Positions 1-19,962 of a stretch of DNA of 28,392 bases are shown in pieces. Under the pieces are notes generated by a model. That model was given only the letters and a program-made list of their open reading frames with translations, made no database searches and was not told where the DNA came from. This DNA is from Apostichopus californicus. Its lineage: Eukaryota > Echinodermata > Holothuroidea > Aspidochirotida > Stichopodidae. The stretch spans positions 2,169-30,560 of the forward strand of contig JAIPMN010003365.1 of the NCBI GenBank assembly GCA_020650975.1. The letters run 5' to 3'. Both the position numbers and the translations under genes were made by a program. Positions within the stretch are counted from its first letter, which is position 1. The number at the start of each line of letters is the position of its first letter.

Positions 1-544
1 GGTGAAATTTGGCTCTTCCTGTAGGTTGTCATGGTGAAATCGTGCATTTCTTAGGGGTGTCCGAAATTGGCAGTGTTCCGAAATTAGCAATACTGACTAT
101 ACTAGTCATTGGTTTCAATGCAAATATACAGTAGCAAGTCAATACAAAACTTTTAGAAGAATAAATTTAAGGGATGATTTGGACATTACTTTGCAAAATT
201 ACATCATCATTTCACTTTTGTGCAAAACACATGGAGGGACTTGCTACCACACTGAAAAGTTGTGCATACTTTCTGTTACTACAGTATGGAAATTGTTTCA
301 ATTTTGATATTGCATAACAAAAAGTTCCTCAACTACAATTGCAACATTGTCAAAATAACATACTGTTACTCTAAGCAGACCACCAGAACTTCCAAATTTC
401 ATATCATACATTTTGCTATTAATAACATCTAGGACAGCTAATAAATCCCAACTGTGCAATGTTTAGAGATACTCATGTAAAAATTGACATTAAGATATAA
501 TCTGATTGGTCTAATCATTTAATACTTCTTCATTTTTCTTACAG
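1..544 (+). other. TAF6L intron (3' part), no other gene seen
   Basis: AT-rich sequence ending in a clean acceptor at 544. It has a small direct repeat near 59-90 (TCCGAAATT-GCA twice). No exon for the start of the histone fold was recognised here. Confidence 0.7.
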
Positions 545-631
545 GCCAGCACACAGTTTATGAAACATGCAAAGAGAAAGAAATTGTTGGTTGAAGACTT
601 CAACAAAGCCTTAAAATGGAGTGATGTTGAG
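545..631 (+). CDS. TAF6L: TAF6L exon: end of histone fold
   Basis: Acceptor TTTCTTACAG, donor GAG|GTGTGTG; phase 0 on both sides, 29 codons. It encodes STQFMKHAKRKKLLVEDFNK, the second and third helix part of the histone fold used for pairing with TAF9. It is the first coding exon visible; the exon carrying the preceding helix is outside the window. Confidence 0.9.
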
Positions 632-3600
632 GTGTGTGTATTTGTTTAAATCAACGTTGATGTTTCATGACTGTTATCAGTGACCTAAAGCTAGGGTATC
701 CTCCAAAAAAATATATATTTCTGATTATTTCACTTTATTTTTTCTTAAAGATTTTATGGAACATTTTTCTTTTCTTCTAGGAACTGATCTAATGCTGATC
801 AAAGTTTGATCTCATCAATTAGTGCAGTATTGTCCCGAAATGTTGTCATTTACATGATAATTACTATATAGCTAATTGGATCAATTAGTTGTAGTTTCAA
901 CAGTAATGTGTAAAATACTAATTCATTTTTGTTTTCTGATAACCCTCTTTTATAGCCAATCCATGGTTATGGATCTCATAAGAACCTACAGTTTAAGACT
1001 TTGAAAGAGGGGAATCTTTACTTTGTGGAAGAAAAAGATGTTGACCTGACAGCTACTTCATTGGACCTTCAGGTTCCAGCTACTGCTGGAAAATGCTCAG
1101 TGAAAGGTCAGTTATGCAAATATCATGCAGAATGAAAACGTTTAAGCAGTTTTGTAATGTCGCCCTCTGAGTTTTAGCACCCTCACCCTCTAATGGTTGA
1201 CATCTTGACTTTAAAAAAATCCTCTACAATGAAAATCCATCAAAGAATTCAATATTGCGTTCCTAGTACTCTCAGACTATATGGAGGAACCATCAAAATG
1301 TCAATAAACCGTCTTTGTGATAAAAACCCTGGCAATTTGAACTGTCAGCCTAAGTAGGAAATAAATCAGGCAATATTGTGCAATTTTAACAGGATTTATG
1401 CAAAGCTTTGGTTACCTCCTCTTTTTTCCCTGGTTTGACCTTGACCTTTGACCGCCAAGTCCCATGGACTATGGCTCTGGCTGGTCACATTGTAATGAAA
1501 GCTTGGCTGAGTGACTGGTATTTATGGCACTTTATTTCATTCTAGTAATATTAATATCAATACATCAGTGTAATTCAGATATGTATTAATATCTCTCTCT
1601 ATGATCATTAAGAAATTATTGGATTCTCTACCAATAGGGCAAAATGTCATCCAAAACCAAGCATACACAGTTGTTAATTTTTAAGTGACTCATAAATTTT
1701 CAAAACTTCCCTATAGAATTCATGCACTGAAATGTTTCTAAGGTTCATTTTCTTTCATGTTAGTGAAGTGTTTTCTTTTAATAATAATAACAATTTATTA
1801 TTATAATATTATTTTAACAAGTGTTGTTTATTTTGTTTCTCAGCATCCTGGTTGGCACTGGAAGGAACAAGCAAAGGAAGTAGTTCAACTGGCACCGCAG
1901 GTAAATTTACAGTTAATTAGTATTCTGTAGTTTTTGTTTTTGTTTTATCTCCCATTGTTGCCCATTAAAGTCACAGTGGAAGACTTTGTTGCCAAAAGTC
2001 CAATAAGCAAACTCCAATTATGTTTGTAGTTGTGTTTACTCCACATCTTTCAGCTGAAATGATCTTTGTCCTCAAAAAATTTAAAACTCAGTGTATCAAC
2101 CTTTTCTATATTTGTGAAGGCTGATATAAAACTGTAGCTAGGCTATTGCATCAATCTGATTGCAATTCTAAAATAAATATATATAGTTCTGCACTTTTTG
2201 TTGACTGTTGGTATGATTGTCTTGCTGGCAATGAAGCAACTATGCAGCAGGAAAATGGCATAAAGCTTATAAGTAGATTCAGTGATTGAACACTTATTGA
2301 TTCTTTGGAGGATTACAAAGCCATTAGATATATGAGTATGAGTATCCAATAGCTATCACAAAGGCCTAAAACATTTAGGTCAATTAATTTTATGTTTCTT
2401 TTTTTCATGCTTTATTTAGGTGTCAAGCATTGTCTTTCTGATTTATCAGATGAACTTCAAAAGTATTACCAAGAGGTGACAAAAGTGATCTTAGAGAAAG
2501 AAGCCGAAGGAATTAAGGTAATCTCGGTCAAATTATTTAGCGTCTGTCATAACTTTGATATAGTATGTCTCATGAAATACTTGTAAAAACTAAAAACATG
2601 GACGAGTGTCATCGCCATCGGTGCTCTTTGAGCGTTTAAATTTTCACCATCGAGTATAGTCCTTTTACTCAAGTGCACCCATTAGTGAATGTCCCCATCT
2701 TGCCTTCCCCCTCCCATTTGCTTGCCCACCGATGCGCATTTGCCATACAACCTCCCCCTCCCCTCCACTTGCTCAACCCAATAAAAAAATTTTGTTCACC
2801 ATTCTGACAAGATAGCCCTTCATATTCCTATGTTTACCTACTATGTACATCAATCCTATACCCATTTTTTGGATGACGCAATCATGATATATCTATCTAT
2901 TTATATATTGTCCTCTGTAGATGGTGTTGAATGATCTTGCCAGTAACTCCAAAGTGTCCCCCCTGCTGCCATATTTGGTCAGTTTCATAGAGTCTGGGGT
3001 GAAGACTGTCAGTCATGATCTCTGTCAACTAACCAGACTTTTGCAGGCTGTTGACGCTCTACAGAGAAATAATTATCTCTACCTCGGCTCATATGTAAGT
3101 CAAGTTTGAAGGTTCATGCATGCAAATGATGTATTGCTTGCACTGGAAGGAACAAAAATAAACTGAAAGAAAGGAAGCTTAGAATGTGATGACAAGTTCC
3201 TACATCTTTTCTAGCTATGTCAATCTGTCTGCCGGCTCATCAATTATTCTTCTAAATGTGTTAATAGGATATTTATGTGTCCAGAATTATCTTTGTCGTT
3301 ATTTTTTCTCTGACTTTTATGCTATATTGCAAATTTATAATAGAGAAAAAAGTTGGACAAATATCTTGACTTTCAAACTTTGGTTAGTACTGTCTGATCA
3401 AGTTTGTGTTTTATAAACTCTTGTGTATGTGGGAGGTTTCATGATTACAAATGTCATGTTCATCTTCCATTTAGCAATGTGCGAACAACTAAAGGAATTA
3501 AAGATAAGCTACCACCAGTCTCATTTTTTAATGTACCTTTCTGTATATTTTATCCCTTTTAGGTCAATAAGCTCATTGGTAGTGTCACCTACTGCATTCT

Positions 3601-6550
3601 AGAGCCTCTGGCAGTCTCGATTAATCCATTAAACGATCACTGGTCTCTTAGAGTGTTTGCTTCACGTCTGTTGCATCCTCTGGTCAAGTAAGTAGCGTTT
3701 CAGAGGAATGTTTAGATAAAAAAAGAAGAGAAAAAAAAAGTCAAACAGAATCGTGTCGTGAAGACTTGAGTTATTTTAGTGACATGGATAATCATTAGTT
3801 GATGTTGAATTTGGTTAACCATTTTCCCAAACTTTTGGAGAATTACTCGTAAGAAGATTGTGCAATTCATCCGTACTAAGTAAGACACGCTACGATTTGT
3901 TCACCTTTGTAAGCTTCTCGAGCAAATAATTCAATTTGATTCAATTGTAAACGTAATCACATACTTTCAGGAGTGCTTAATTTTTATATATTTTTTTTAT
4001 TTTTTATGTTTGGGGTGAAGAGAGAAGGGTGCAGGGTAACATGGCAATGGTAGTCGATTAAAGTTACCACTTTTCTTATCAATATACACCTTTTTTCCTC
4101 ATTTGATTTAGCTGCTGTGGTCCCCAACCTCAGGGAATGTACAATCAGTTACTACAGACTTTGAAGGACATCCTAGCTGATACTGCTAGACCACTCTGTT
4201 CTCATTATGGGGCTGTGGTCAGCCTCTCGGCTCTTGGACCTCAGGTTGTTGAGCATTTCCTTGATTATGTGATTTTTCTGTTGTCTTTACAATCTTTTGA
4301 TTCATACCATCCTAGTTTTGAAATATTAGCATGTGATGAGGATAGTTAACATGATTGTAAATGACCCTATTATTTTACTTGCTGTGCATTATTTCAATTC
4401 ATTTTAGAAAAAATATTTTACTTGCAGGAATAGATCTAGGTGGGTGTGGGATTTGTTTTTTCAACCGCATACATAAATTCAAAACTTGCTATTAGCAAAT
4501 ATAATGTTTTCTTTTCTGGAGTAGGATGCTCCCAGACTCCTCTGCATAGCTTCGGTGACCGCAAGCTATGCCCACTTCTCCTATAAAATCCTGGATCTGC
4601 ACTTATATTTTTGTGCATCACATTTTTTGGCATTCACAGAGTGGCAGCAGTTCCACTGAAGTGAAAATATATAAATAATTTTTGACAAAGACTTTTGACG
4701 AAAATGTGCATGATAGTTTATAGACTATACCCCTCCTTCCTCTTTATATCTATTCTTTTGCTTTTTTTTCAGGCAATAGAAAACATACTTGTTCCTGCGC
4801 TACCTACCTATTGGCAGTTCCTACAGCCAATCCTAGAGGATAATTCACTGTCAAGCGCACACATCAGAGAAGATGGGCAAAAAGTGTATGGTGCAATTCA
4901 GGTGAAAAGTAAAGTTGAAGAAGCTATTTTATTCTATTCCATTAGCACTTCTCTGGGTGTTATTTTTTGCTCTCTCTTACCCTTTTCTTTGTTTCCTATT
5001 TTTTCTTTGCTTTCATATATTTGTTGTATTTATTGCTCGGAGCTGGCTCGGTTTGTTTGGAAGGTTTTTCAATCCTGACCTGATGACATTTGACCTCTCA
5101 AGTTCAAGTTGATAGTTAGTGTTGAATAAAAAGTTCTTTATAGCAAAATTAAATGGATATTGCTACATTTTAAGACAACTCAACTAAGGAGAAAGCATCA
5201 AAATATGTTGTTATTGCGAGTTTGTAAGTATCAGTGCATTTCCAGCTCCAAGTTCAGGAAACTTGATCATTGTGGTGATATTAGTGCAGAGAGCTTTTGC
5301 TATTTGACCCACAGATATAGTTCTTCAGTCAGCCTTAATGATGAAATATGGTTGTCTGATAAATAGCTTGTCTAACTAAGGGTTTTTCATATGCCATGCT
5401 TGCTTTAAAAAAATATTCATTAATTTTTTATTTTTTATTTATTTTTTTTTAAGGGGGGGGGGGGTGGATTGCAGTGATTCTTTCATCACGTACAAGTGAT
5501 TTCTGTGTACTTGTATGGAAATTCCTACCACAAACTGTTGACAAAGTTTGTCACAACACGTCACAGTTTTATTGCATAGATATTGCACTATTACTTCAGT
5601 AATAATGACTCAGTTCCAGTCAGGAATATCACTGGTTAAAAATGAAGTGGTTAGTTTTATTTTCTGATTTTGTTTAATCTGGATTATCCAAAGTTTTGTT
5701 TGAGCATAATTATATCTGTTACAATTGCAAGAAATTAGGAAAGTTACTTTTGTTGCCTTTACTTTTGTCTCTAAGGTCTGTCATTATTCTTATTGTTTCA
5801 TATCAATTTCTCTTTCAGAATGCTGCAGAAGTCCTCCTCAAGGCGAAGTATTCTTCTCTTCTACGAGAGGAAAAACCATCTCAAAAGTCAACAGAGAGTT
5901 CATCACGGTTATCTCCATCCAGTGAAGAAACTTCCAGAGATACATCCGTCCACGAAACATCAAATATCAATGAGTTATACACAAAGTTTCGGGACTACCT
6001 CGGCGACAGTTTATGTCTTCGGCTGTGTTTCGAAGGACCTCACAACTCCATAAAGCCAAACATTGGTGTAGTTGCTACAGAAGTTTCCTTGCAGGATTTG
6101 GTGAACGAAAAAGTTGTGTTCAACGGAAGTAGATTCGAGCGGAAAAAGGAGAGAACATTAGAAGATGAAAATGAAGCAAAAATCAAGTTTTTAACCAGGC
6201 CTCCAAAGTTAGGAGGTTACGGTAGAGAAGGTCTGAGGAAAAGGCCGGGCAAAGCCATGAAACGGCAGCGGTCACGTTCACAGAGTTTTAAAGAGGCTTT
6301 TCCGTTGGCCAAAAATATCAGAACGTATGGAAAAATGAATCTTTCTAGTTTACTCAATCTGCCAGGGTACATCGAACCTCTTCTTCCTGTAGGGAGAAGT
6401 CCCCTGCATGAAAAGGAAGACACGGCCGTCATCCCTCTGCCGACGATGTGGAAAATAAACCAGAAAATGAAAACGGTTGGGAAGAGGAAGCATCTTGCTG
6501 TAAAACGGCTGAGAGGACCCACGCCACTTTACTTGGGAATGATGCTTTAA
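545..6550 (+). CDS. TAF6L: TAF6-like (TAF6L) subunit of SAGA/PCAF complex, 5'-partial, 9 exons
   Basis: Join 545-631, 956-1106, 1844-1900, 2420-2517, 2921-3094, 3563-3687, 4112-4244, 4773-4901, 5819-6550. The spliced frame is open for 561 residues plus stop. Human TAF6L is about 620 residues, so roughly the first 50 (start of the histone fold) lie left of the window. Residues 1-29 carry the end of the histone fold (QFMKHAKRKKL, VEDFNKALKW). Residues about 100-318 match the HEAT-repeat region, with the family signatures LEPLAVSINPLNDHW, RPLCSHYGAVV and DGQKVYGAI. Residues 319-561 form a Ser-rich then basic tail with a conserved segment (LYTKFRDYLGDSL) and the SRFERKKER and SFKEAFP blocks that align with the human tail. 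From family knowledge, TAF6L pairs with TAF9 through the histone fold and belongs to GCN5/PCAF (SAGA-type) acetyltransferase complexes in the nucleus. The NPLNDHW and tail features fit TAF6L better than canonical TAF6. Splice sites were chosen from GT/AG, phase and the recalled human alignment. Confidence 0.93.
956..1106 (+). CDS. TAF6L: TAF6L exon: histone fold to HEAT linker
   Basis: Acceptor CTTTTATAG, donor AAAG|GTCAGT, leaving one base of a codon. It encodes HGYGSHKNLQF, then KEGNLYFVEEKDVDL, which aligns with the GYGSQ...GELYF-E-REVNL stretch of human TAF6L. Confidence 0.9.
1107..1843 (+). other. TAF6L intron with nuclear-receptor-like half sites
   Basis: AT-rich intron. It contains three consecutive TGACC half sites at 1434-1453 and an AT-only stretch (TAATAATAATAA, TTATTATTATAATATT) just before the acceptor. 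Nothing protein-like was seen. Confidence 0.7.
1434..1453 (-). promoter_or_regulatory. Candidate nuclear receptor element (DR1 plus TCAAGGTCA)
   Basis: On the minus strand this reads GGTCAAAGGTCAAGGTCAAA: a DR1 (GGTCA-A-AGGTCA) of the type bound by RXR/HNF4 receptors, overlapping a TCAAGGTCA monomer site of the ERR/SF-1 type. The match is visible in the sequence; function is inference. It may equally be a piece of a dispersed repeat. Confidence 0.3.
1844..1900 (+). CDS. TAF6L: TAF6L short linker exon
   Basis: Acceptor GTTTCTCAG, donor GCAG|GTAAAT; begins with two bases and ends with one base of split codons. It encodes SWLALEGTSKGSSSTGTA, a poorly conserved Ser/Gly/Thr-rich linker. Phases on both sides match the neighbouring exons, which supports the call despite the small size. 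Confidence 0.85.
1901..2419 (+). other. TAF6L intron, nothing recognised
   Basis: AT-rich intron between two well supported exons. The only sizeable open frame is on the opposite strand and shows no protein-like composition. Confidence 0.6.
2420..2517 (+). CDS. TAF6L: TAF6L exon: start of HEAT region
   Basis: Acceptor CTTTATTTAG, donor ATTAAG|GTAATC. It encodes LSDLSDELQKYYQEVTKVIL, aligning with the SSLTDDLLKYYHQVTRAVL helix of the human protein. Confidence 0.9.
2518..2920 (+). other. TAF6L intron with C-rich tract
   Basis: About 2690-2780 is a pyrimidine/C-rich stretch (CCCCCTCCC, ACCTCCCCCTCCCCTCC). No gene was seen; a short ATCTATCTAT run lies before the acceptor. Confidence 0.6.
2921..3094 (+). 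CDS. TAF6L: TAF6L exon: HEAT repeats
   Basis: Acceptor TCCTCTGTAG, donor TAT|GTAAGT, phase 0, 58 codons. It holds NDLASNSKVSPLLPYLVSFI followed by SGVKTVSHDLCQL and NYLYLGSY, a close match to the NSKI-ALLPYFVYVVSGVKSVSHDL segment of TAF6L/TAF6. Confidence 0.93.
3095..3562 (+). other. TAF6L intron with an exon-like 16-mer
   Basis: No gene was seen. At 3140-3155 it repeats exactly GCACTGGAAGGAACAA from the coding exon at 1844-1900. Confidence 0.55.
3563..3687 (+). CDS. TAF6L: TAF6L exon: HEAT repeats, NPLNDHW motif
   Basis: Acceptor ATCCCTTTTAG, donor GTCAA|GTAAGT, leaving two bases. It encodes GSVTYCILEPLAVSINPLND followed by HW-SLR, the most family-diagnostic stretch of the gene. Confidence 0.93.
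4112..4244 (+). CDS. TAF6L: TAF6L exon: HEAT repeats, SHYGAVV motif
   Basis: Acceptor TTTGATTTAG; the first base completes an Asn codon. It encodes QTLKDILADTARPLCSHYGA then VVSLSALGPQ. The donor CAG|GTTGTT is weak but is the point where family similarity stops and resumes in the next exon (GPQ|AIENIL against GWKAVERVL). Read-through into the intron would stop after about 34 more codons. Confidence 0.9.
4245..4772 (+). other. TAF6L intron, possible repeat fragment at 4520-4610
   Basis: Most of the intron is plain AT-rich sequence. About 4520-4610 is more GC-balanced (AGCTTCGGTGACCGCAAGC, with inverted AGCTT-CGGT/ACCG-CAAGCT symmetry) and may be a fragment of a dispersed element. Not identified. 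Confidence 0.35.
4773..4901 (+). CDS. TAF6L: TAF6L exon: last HEAT helices
   Basis: Acceptor CTTTTTTTTCAG, donor ATTCAG|GTGAAA, 43 codons, phase 0. It encodes ALPTYWQFLQPILEDNSLSS and REDGQKVYGAI, aligned with the HLSTYWTNLQAVLDDYSVS...DGHKVYGAI block of human TAF6L. Confidence 0.93.
4902..5818 (+). other. Longest TAF6L intron, T-run followed by G-run
   Basis: A 917 bp intron with T-rich low complexity sequence. An oligo-G run at 5453-5464 follows a T/A-rich tract. Short open frames are T-rich artefacts. Confidence 0.6.
5819..6550 (+). CDS. TAF6L: TAF6L terminal exon: Ser-rich and basic C-terminal tail
   Basis: Acceptor TTTCTCTTTCAG, phase 0; 243 codons and a TAA stop. It starts in the last HEAT helix, passes through a Ser/Glu-rich linker, a conserved NELYTKFRDYLGDSL helix, then a Lys/Arg-rich segment (RKRPGKAMKRQRSRS) that could act as a nuclear localisation signal. 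The frame stays open upstream of 5819, but that part is intron: a polypyrimidine acceptor sits at the point where similarity begins. Confidence 0.9.
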   Translation, partial: NAAEVLLKAKYSSLLREEKPSQKSTESSSRLSPSSEETSRDTSVHETSNINELYTKFRDYLGDSLCLRLCFEGPHNSIKPNIGVVATEVSLQDLVNEKVVFNGSRFERKKERTLEDENEAKIKFLTRPPKLGGYGREGLRKRPGKAMKRQRSRSQSFKEAFPLAKNIRTYGKMNLSSLLNLPGYIEPLLPVGRSPLHEKEDTAVIPLPTMWKINQKMKTVGKRKHLAVKRLRGPTPLYLGMML

Positions 6551-6577
6551 GCTTCTTTTTTTAAATCTTTTGAAAGA

Positions 6578-7205
6578 CCTATTTGGTGTTGCTATAGGGA
6601 CCTCTTAGGTATTGCTACAGTAATGTAGTAGTTGTTACTACAAGAAGCTGTTAGGGGCTGTTACATGCCCCATTGTTGCTAAGATCATATAAGGTGTTGT
6701 TACAGACCCTACTATGTGTTGTTACAGGCAGTTATTTAGTAGGTGTTGCTATACATACCTATTATGTATTGCTACAGTACCTATTTGGTGTTGCTACAGG
6801 CTCATCATGTGTTGCTACAGTCTTATTAGGTGTTACTATAGTAACCTATTAGGTGTTGCTACAGTGACCTGTTAGGTCTTGTTTTATGTCCCACTGAGAT
6901 GTTGCTACAGGCCTATTAGGTGTTGCTACGGTAACCTTATTAGGTGTTGCTCCAGCCATATTAGGTTTTGCTACAGCCATATGAGATTTTGCCCACAGTA
7001 ACCTATTAGCTGTTGCTACAGTAACCTATTAGATGTTACTTCAGCCATATTAGGTTTTGTTACAGTACATGTTGGGTGTTGCTACAATGACCTGTTAGGT
7101 GTCGCTACATTCAACTTTTAGGTGATGTTACAGGAACTACCTATTAGCTGTTGGCCAAAGAAACCTCTTAGTTGTTGTTGCAGGGACCTGTCAGTTGTTG
7201 CATTT
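6578..7205 (+). repeat. Degenerate minisatellite, about 28 units of 18-25 bp, in TAF6L 3' UTR region
   Basis: Starting within 30 bp of the TAF6L stop, variants of CCTATTAGGTGTTGCTACAG follow one another for about 630 bp. By hand I count about 28 units of 18-25 bp with frequent TTGCTACAG cores, followed by AA, GA, G or C before the next CCTATTAGG. Divergence is highest at both ends and lowest around 6780-7030. Stops occur in the units, so it is not an extension of the protein. It probably lies in the 3' UTR, since an AATAAA occurs only at 7389. Confidence 0.85.
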
Positions 7206-7388
7206 AATGCATATAATGCATGCTAATATGTAAAGTCAGTGAGTGTCATTTACTTTCCTCTTAAAGCACCTTTTTGTGTTCACAAAGATTAGTTTTTGTA
7301 TATTATTTGATTTATGAAATCCTATAAAACTGTATTGCTTGAACAAGCTTGAACAGTCAAATTTAATTTCCAATTATGCGAAAACTCA

Positions 7389-7394
7389 AATAAA
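7389..7394 (+). terminator. TAF6L: Candidate TAF6L poly(A) signal AATAAA
   Basis: AATAAA at 7389-7394, about 840 bp after the stop, followed within 50 bp by a T/GT-rich stretch (TACTTTGTCTTTTGTATCTG) suitable as a downstream element. It is the first good hexamer after the stop codon. Confidence 0.5.
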
Positions 7395-7399
7395 TGAAG

Positions 7400-9558
7400 A
7401 TAGAAAATAGTACTTTGTCTTTTGTATCTGAATGTTGAAAATTGTAAAGAGTGCATTTATAATTCTCCTCTTTTAAGCTTTATTTTCCAAAAAAGAAATT
7501 GAGAGGGTGTGATCAATCACAATCCTATTTTGAGGAATACTCCCTAGATTTGGTACATTGTTGACCAAACTTGATAAGCTGCTTTAATCTTTGGCCCCCC
7601 CTCCCATTCCTCCTCTCCTCATCATCCCCTCTCCTACCTAGACTTTACATCTAATGATGAATGACCTTTCCAAAGGGTTAATGCAATAAATTCACACTCT
7701 GATGTAGCATACCTAACATAGAAACTGAGAGGTGAGATGTTCCTTACCAATTTCAGTTTGATTTAAAGGTGGGTGAATATTGCATTTATTAAAGGGACAT
7801 TCCAATGGCTGAAGTAGATTTCTTAAAAATTGTGGAATTTTTCTGGAATCTGTTGATGAAAACCACATCCTCATAGCATTATGTATGTTGAAGCCATGAT
7901 TTTTTTCATTTTGGTGATATTTTGCAAATACATCTGGCAACAACAGGGTGATGTTCCCATGACATGAAAATGATTGTGTTTTTGTAATATTGAAATAATT
8001 TATTCACAGATGAAAACAATATATTTACACACCAAATAAAATTTGTATTTTGATGTAGTCCTAAATACAGAGAACATTGACAGCAAGGTAAACAATCCAA
8101 ATGTATCACATTTGAAGGAAAAATCAACAAGAAGATTATCATTCAATCAAACATATCTAGAGTTAGGGACAAAGGATATTGAGTTGGGATATTAACTAAC
8201 AGTGTAGAATGTTTTTCTCCGTATGATAAGTGCTACATTTTGTGCCCCTGGAATGTCTCTATAATGGATGACATTTGGTAGATATTTTTAATAGTCCAAG
8301 AAAATAGTCAGTGTTGATAATGTTTCTATAGCTATTCCAGTTTTCAAGATATTAAGGTTTAAAAAGAAATCTCTGGAATTCTCCTTTAAGGTCAACTCCT
8401 CAGTAAGCTTCAATGTCAACCTTAAAATTAAACCATTGTTTTATGAATGCTTATAACTCTGCCACGTAATTAATATGCTGAACACCAAGACAATCGAAAA
8501 CGTGGAAGGAATTGTTTGACCTTAGAAGAATAAGAAGGGATGGGTATTGCACAAGGTTGATGTGGTAAAGGGAGGGATGAATGGGTCAGGGGTTGGTTGT
8601 AGGGTTGGGTCTGGGGTGACAAGGGACGATTGAAAGTGAGGTAAGGGTATATGGGAGGGGCACTGGTACAGGGTGATATTAGCAGAGTAACAGGTGGTGA
8701 AAGCAGAATCCATCCCCTCCCCCACCATATGGTATGTTTGGTACGCTGCACTGGCTTCTGTTTAGCGGGGATTTTTCTCCTGTTGTCGCCTCGTTTGTTA
8801 TGTCTCTTCCTATAATTTTAAAAATGTCACAAGTTCTCAGATGAAAACCCCCTCACTTAGACCGTACAGTATGCGGGCTTGGAGTTCACCCAAAGGTAAA
8901 CGCCGCCGCATCACAGACAATAGCACATATAAGATTAACTTTTCGTGAGGACGTCAACGCAATCCCGTTCATTAAGGCTATATATACTAACCGATTCATA
9001 AAAGAGCTGTGGTAATGATCTGTGCATATCCTTTTGTCTGTTTTTGCGAACGACGGCTGATCTTGTGGTAAGCCAAGCTTGTCCATAGTATTGCACAATA
9101 TTTACTGTCATAAGGTTTCAGTCTTTCAGCTACAAAATATTTATCCTACTAGTGAAGACATCGCTCATGTCTGGTTGCACGGCAAAGTATCGCTTTTTCT
9201 TTTCTATTGAACAATACACAATGTTAAGAAGATTTGTTACTTTGGCAACTACTCGTCATTGCTTTCAGAATTCGTTACGGTTTTGTGACCAAGTTCGTTA
9301 GTGTGGTTAGGCCCCTGGAATTGACAATAACAGTGAACGCTGCACTGTCATTGATAATAGTTATTGGTTTACCATACGGATTACCAACCCTCCACGTCGT
9401 TCAACCAAGTGCGCACGTACTGTGTTCTTGCTAACATACCTAATCGGATACAGTTTGCTCTCCTGAAAATAAATACCTATTGGGATAGATACAGGTTCAT
9501 TTTCGAATTTGGAACGAGTAACATTATTTTAAGAACCTCGGTATATCCATATATAAAC
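7400..9558. other. Intergenic region between TAF6L and LC3C-like gene, with presumed LC3C promoter/5' UTR
   Basis: No supported gene. Around 8520-8730 is a G/purine-rich stretch on the plus strand (GGGTCAGGGGTTGG and similar) that creates open frames on the minus strand by composition alone. From about 8880 the sequence becomes more GC- and CpG-containing (AACGCCGCCGCATC), consistent with promoter proximity. A TTCAAACC-like or tRNA-like structure was not found. The transcription start cannot be placed. Confidence 0.5.

Positions 9559-19962
<10,404 letters not shown>

Noticed and set aside
5696..5818. Upstream coding extension of the last TAF6L exon
   Set aside because: Open frame continues by chance; a strong polypyrimidine acceptor at 5818 coincides with the start of family similarity.
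6217..6522. 101-codon open frame antisense to the last TAF6L exon
   Set aside because: Shadow of a well supported coding exon; no family similarity and no independent signals.
6578..7205. CRISPR-like array
   Set aside because: Units are contiguous, degenerate and without spacers, in animal DNA: a minisatellite.
8470..8751. Pro/Ser-rich minus-strand frames near 8.5-8.75 kb
   Set aside because: Produced by a G-rich plus-strand tract; two overlapping frames are open equally well, so composition explains them.
8886..9098. 70-codon minus-strand frame in the LC3C promoter region
   Set aside because: No family resemblance, no splice or poly(A) evidence; better GC content is explained by promoter proximity.
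9548..9557. TATA box (ATATATAAAC) just before the LC3C ATG
   Set aside because: It ends only one base before the start codon, leaving no room for a transcription start and 5' leader.
9364..9558. Upstream extension of the LC3C-like protein
   Set aside because: The frame is open, but it begins at a TTG and contains no ATG before 9559; the extra residues have no similarity to LC3 proteins.
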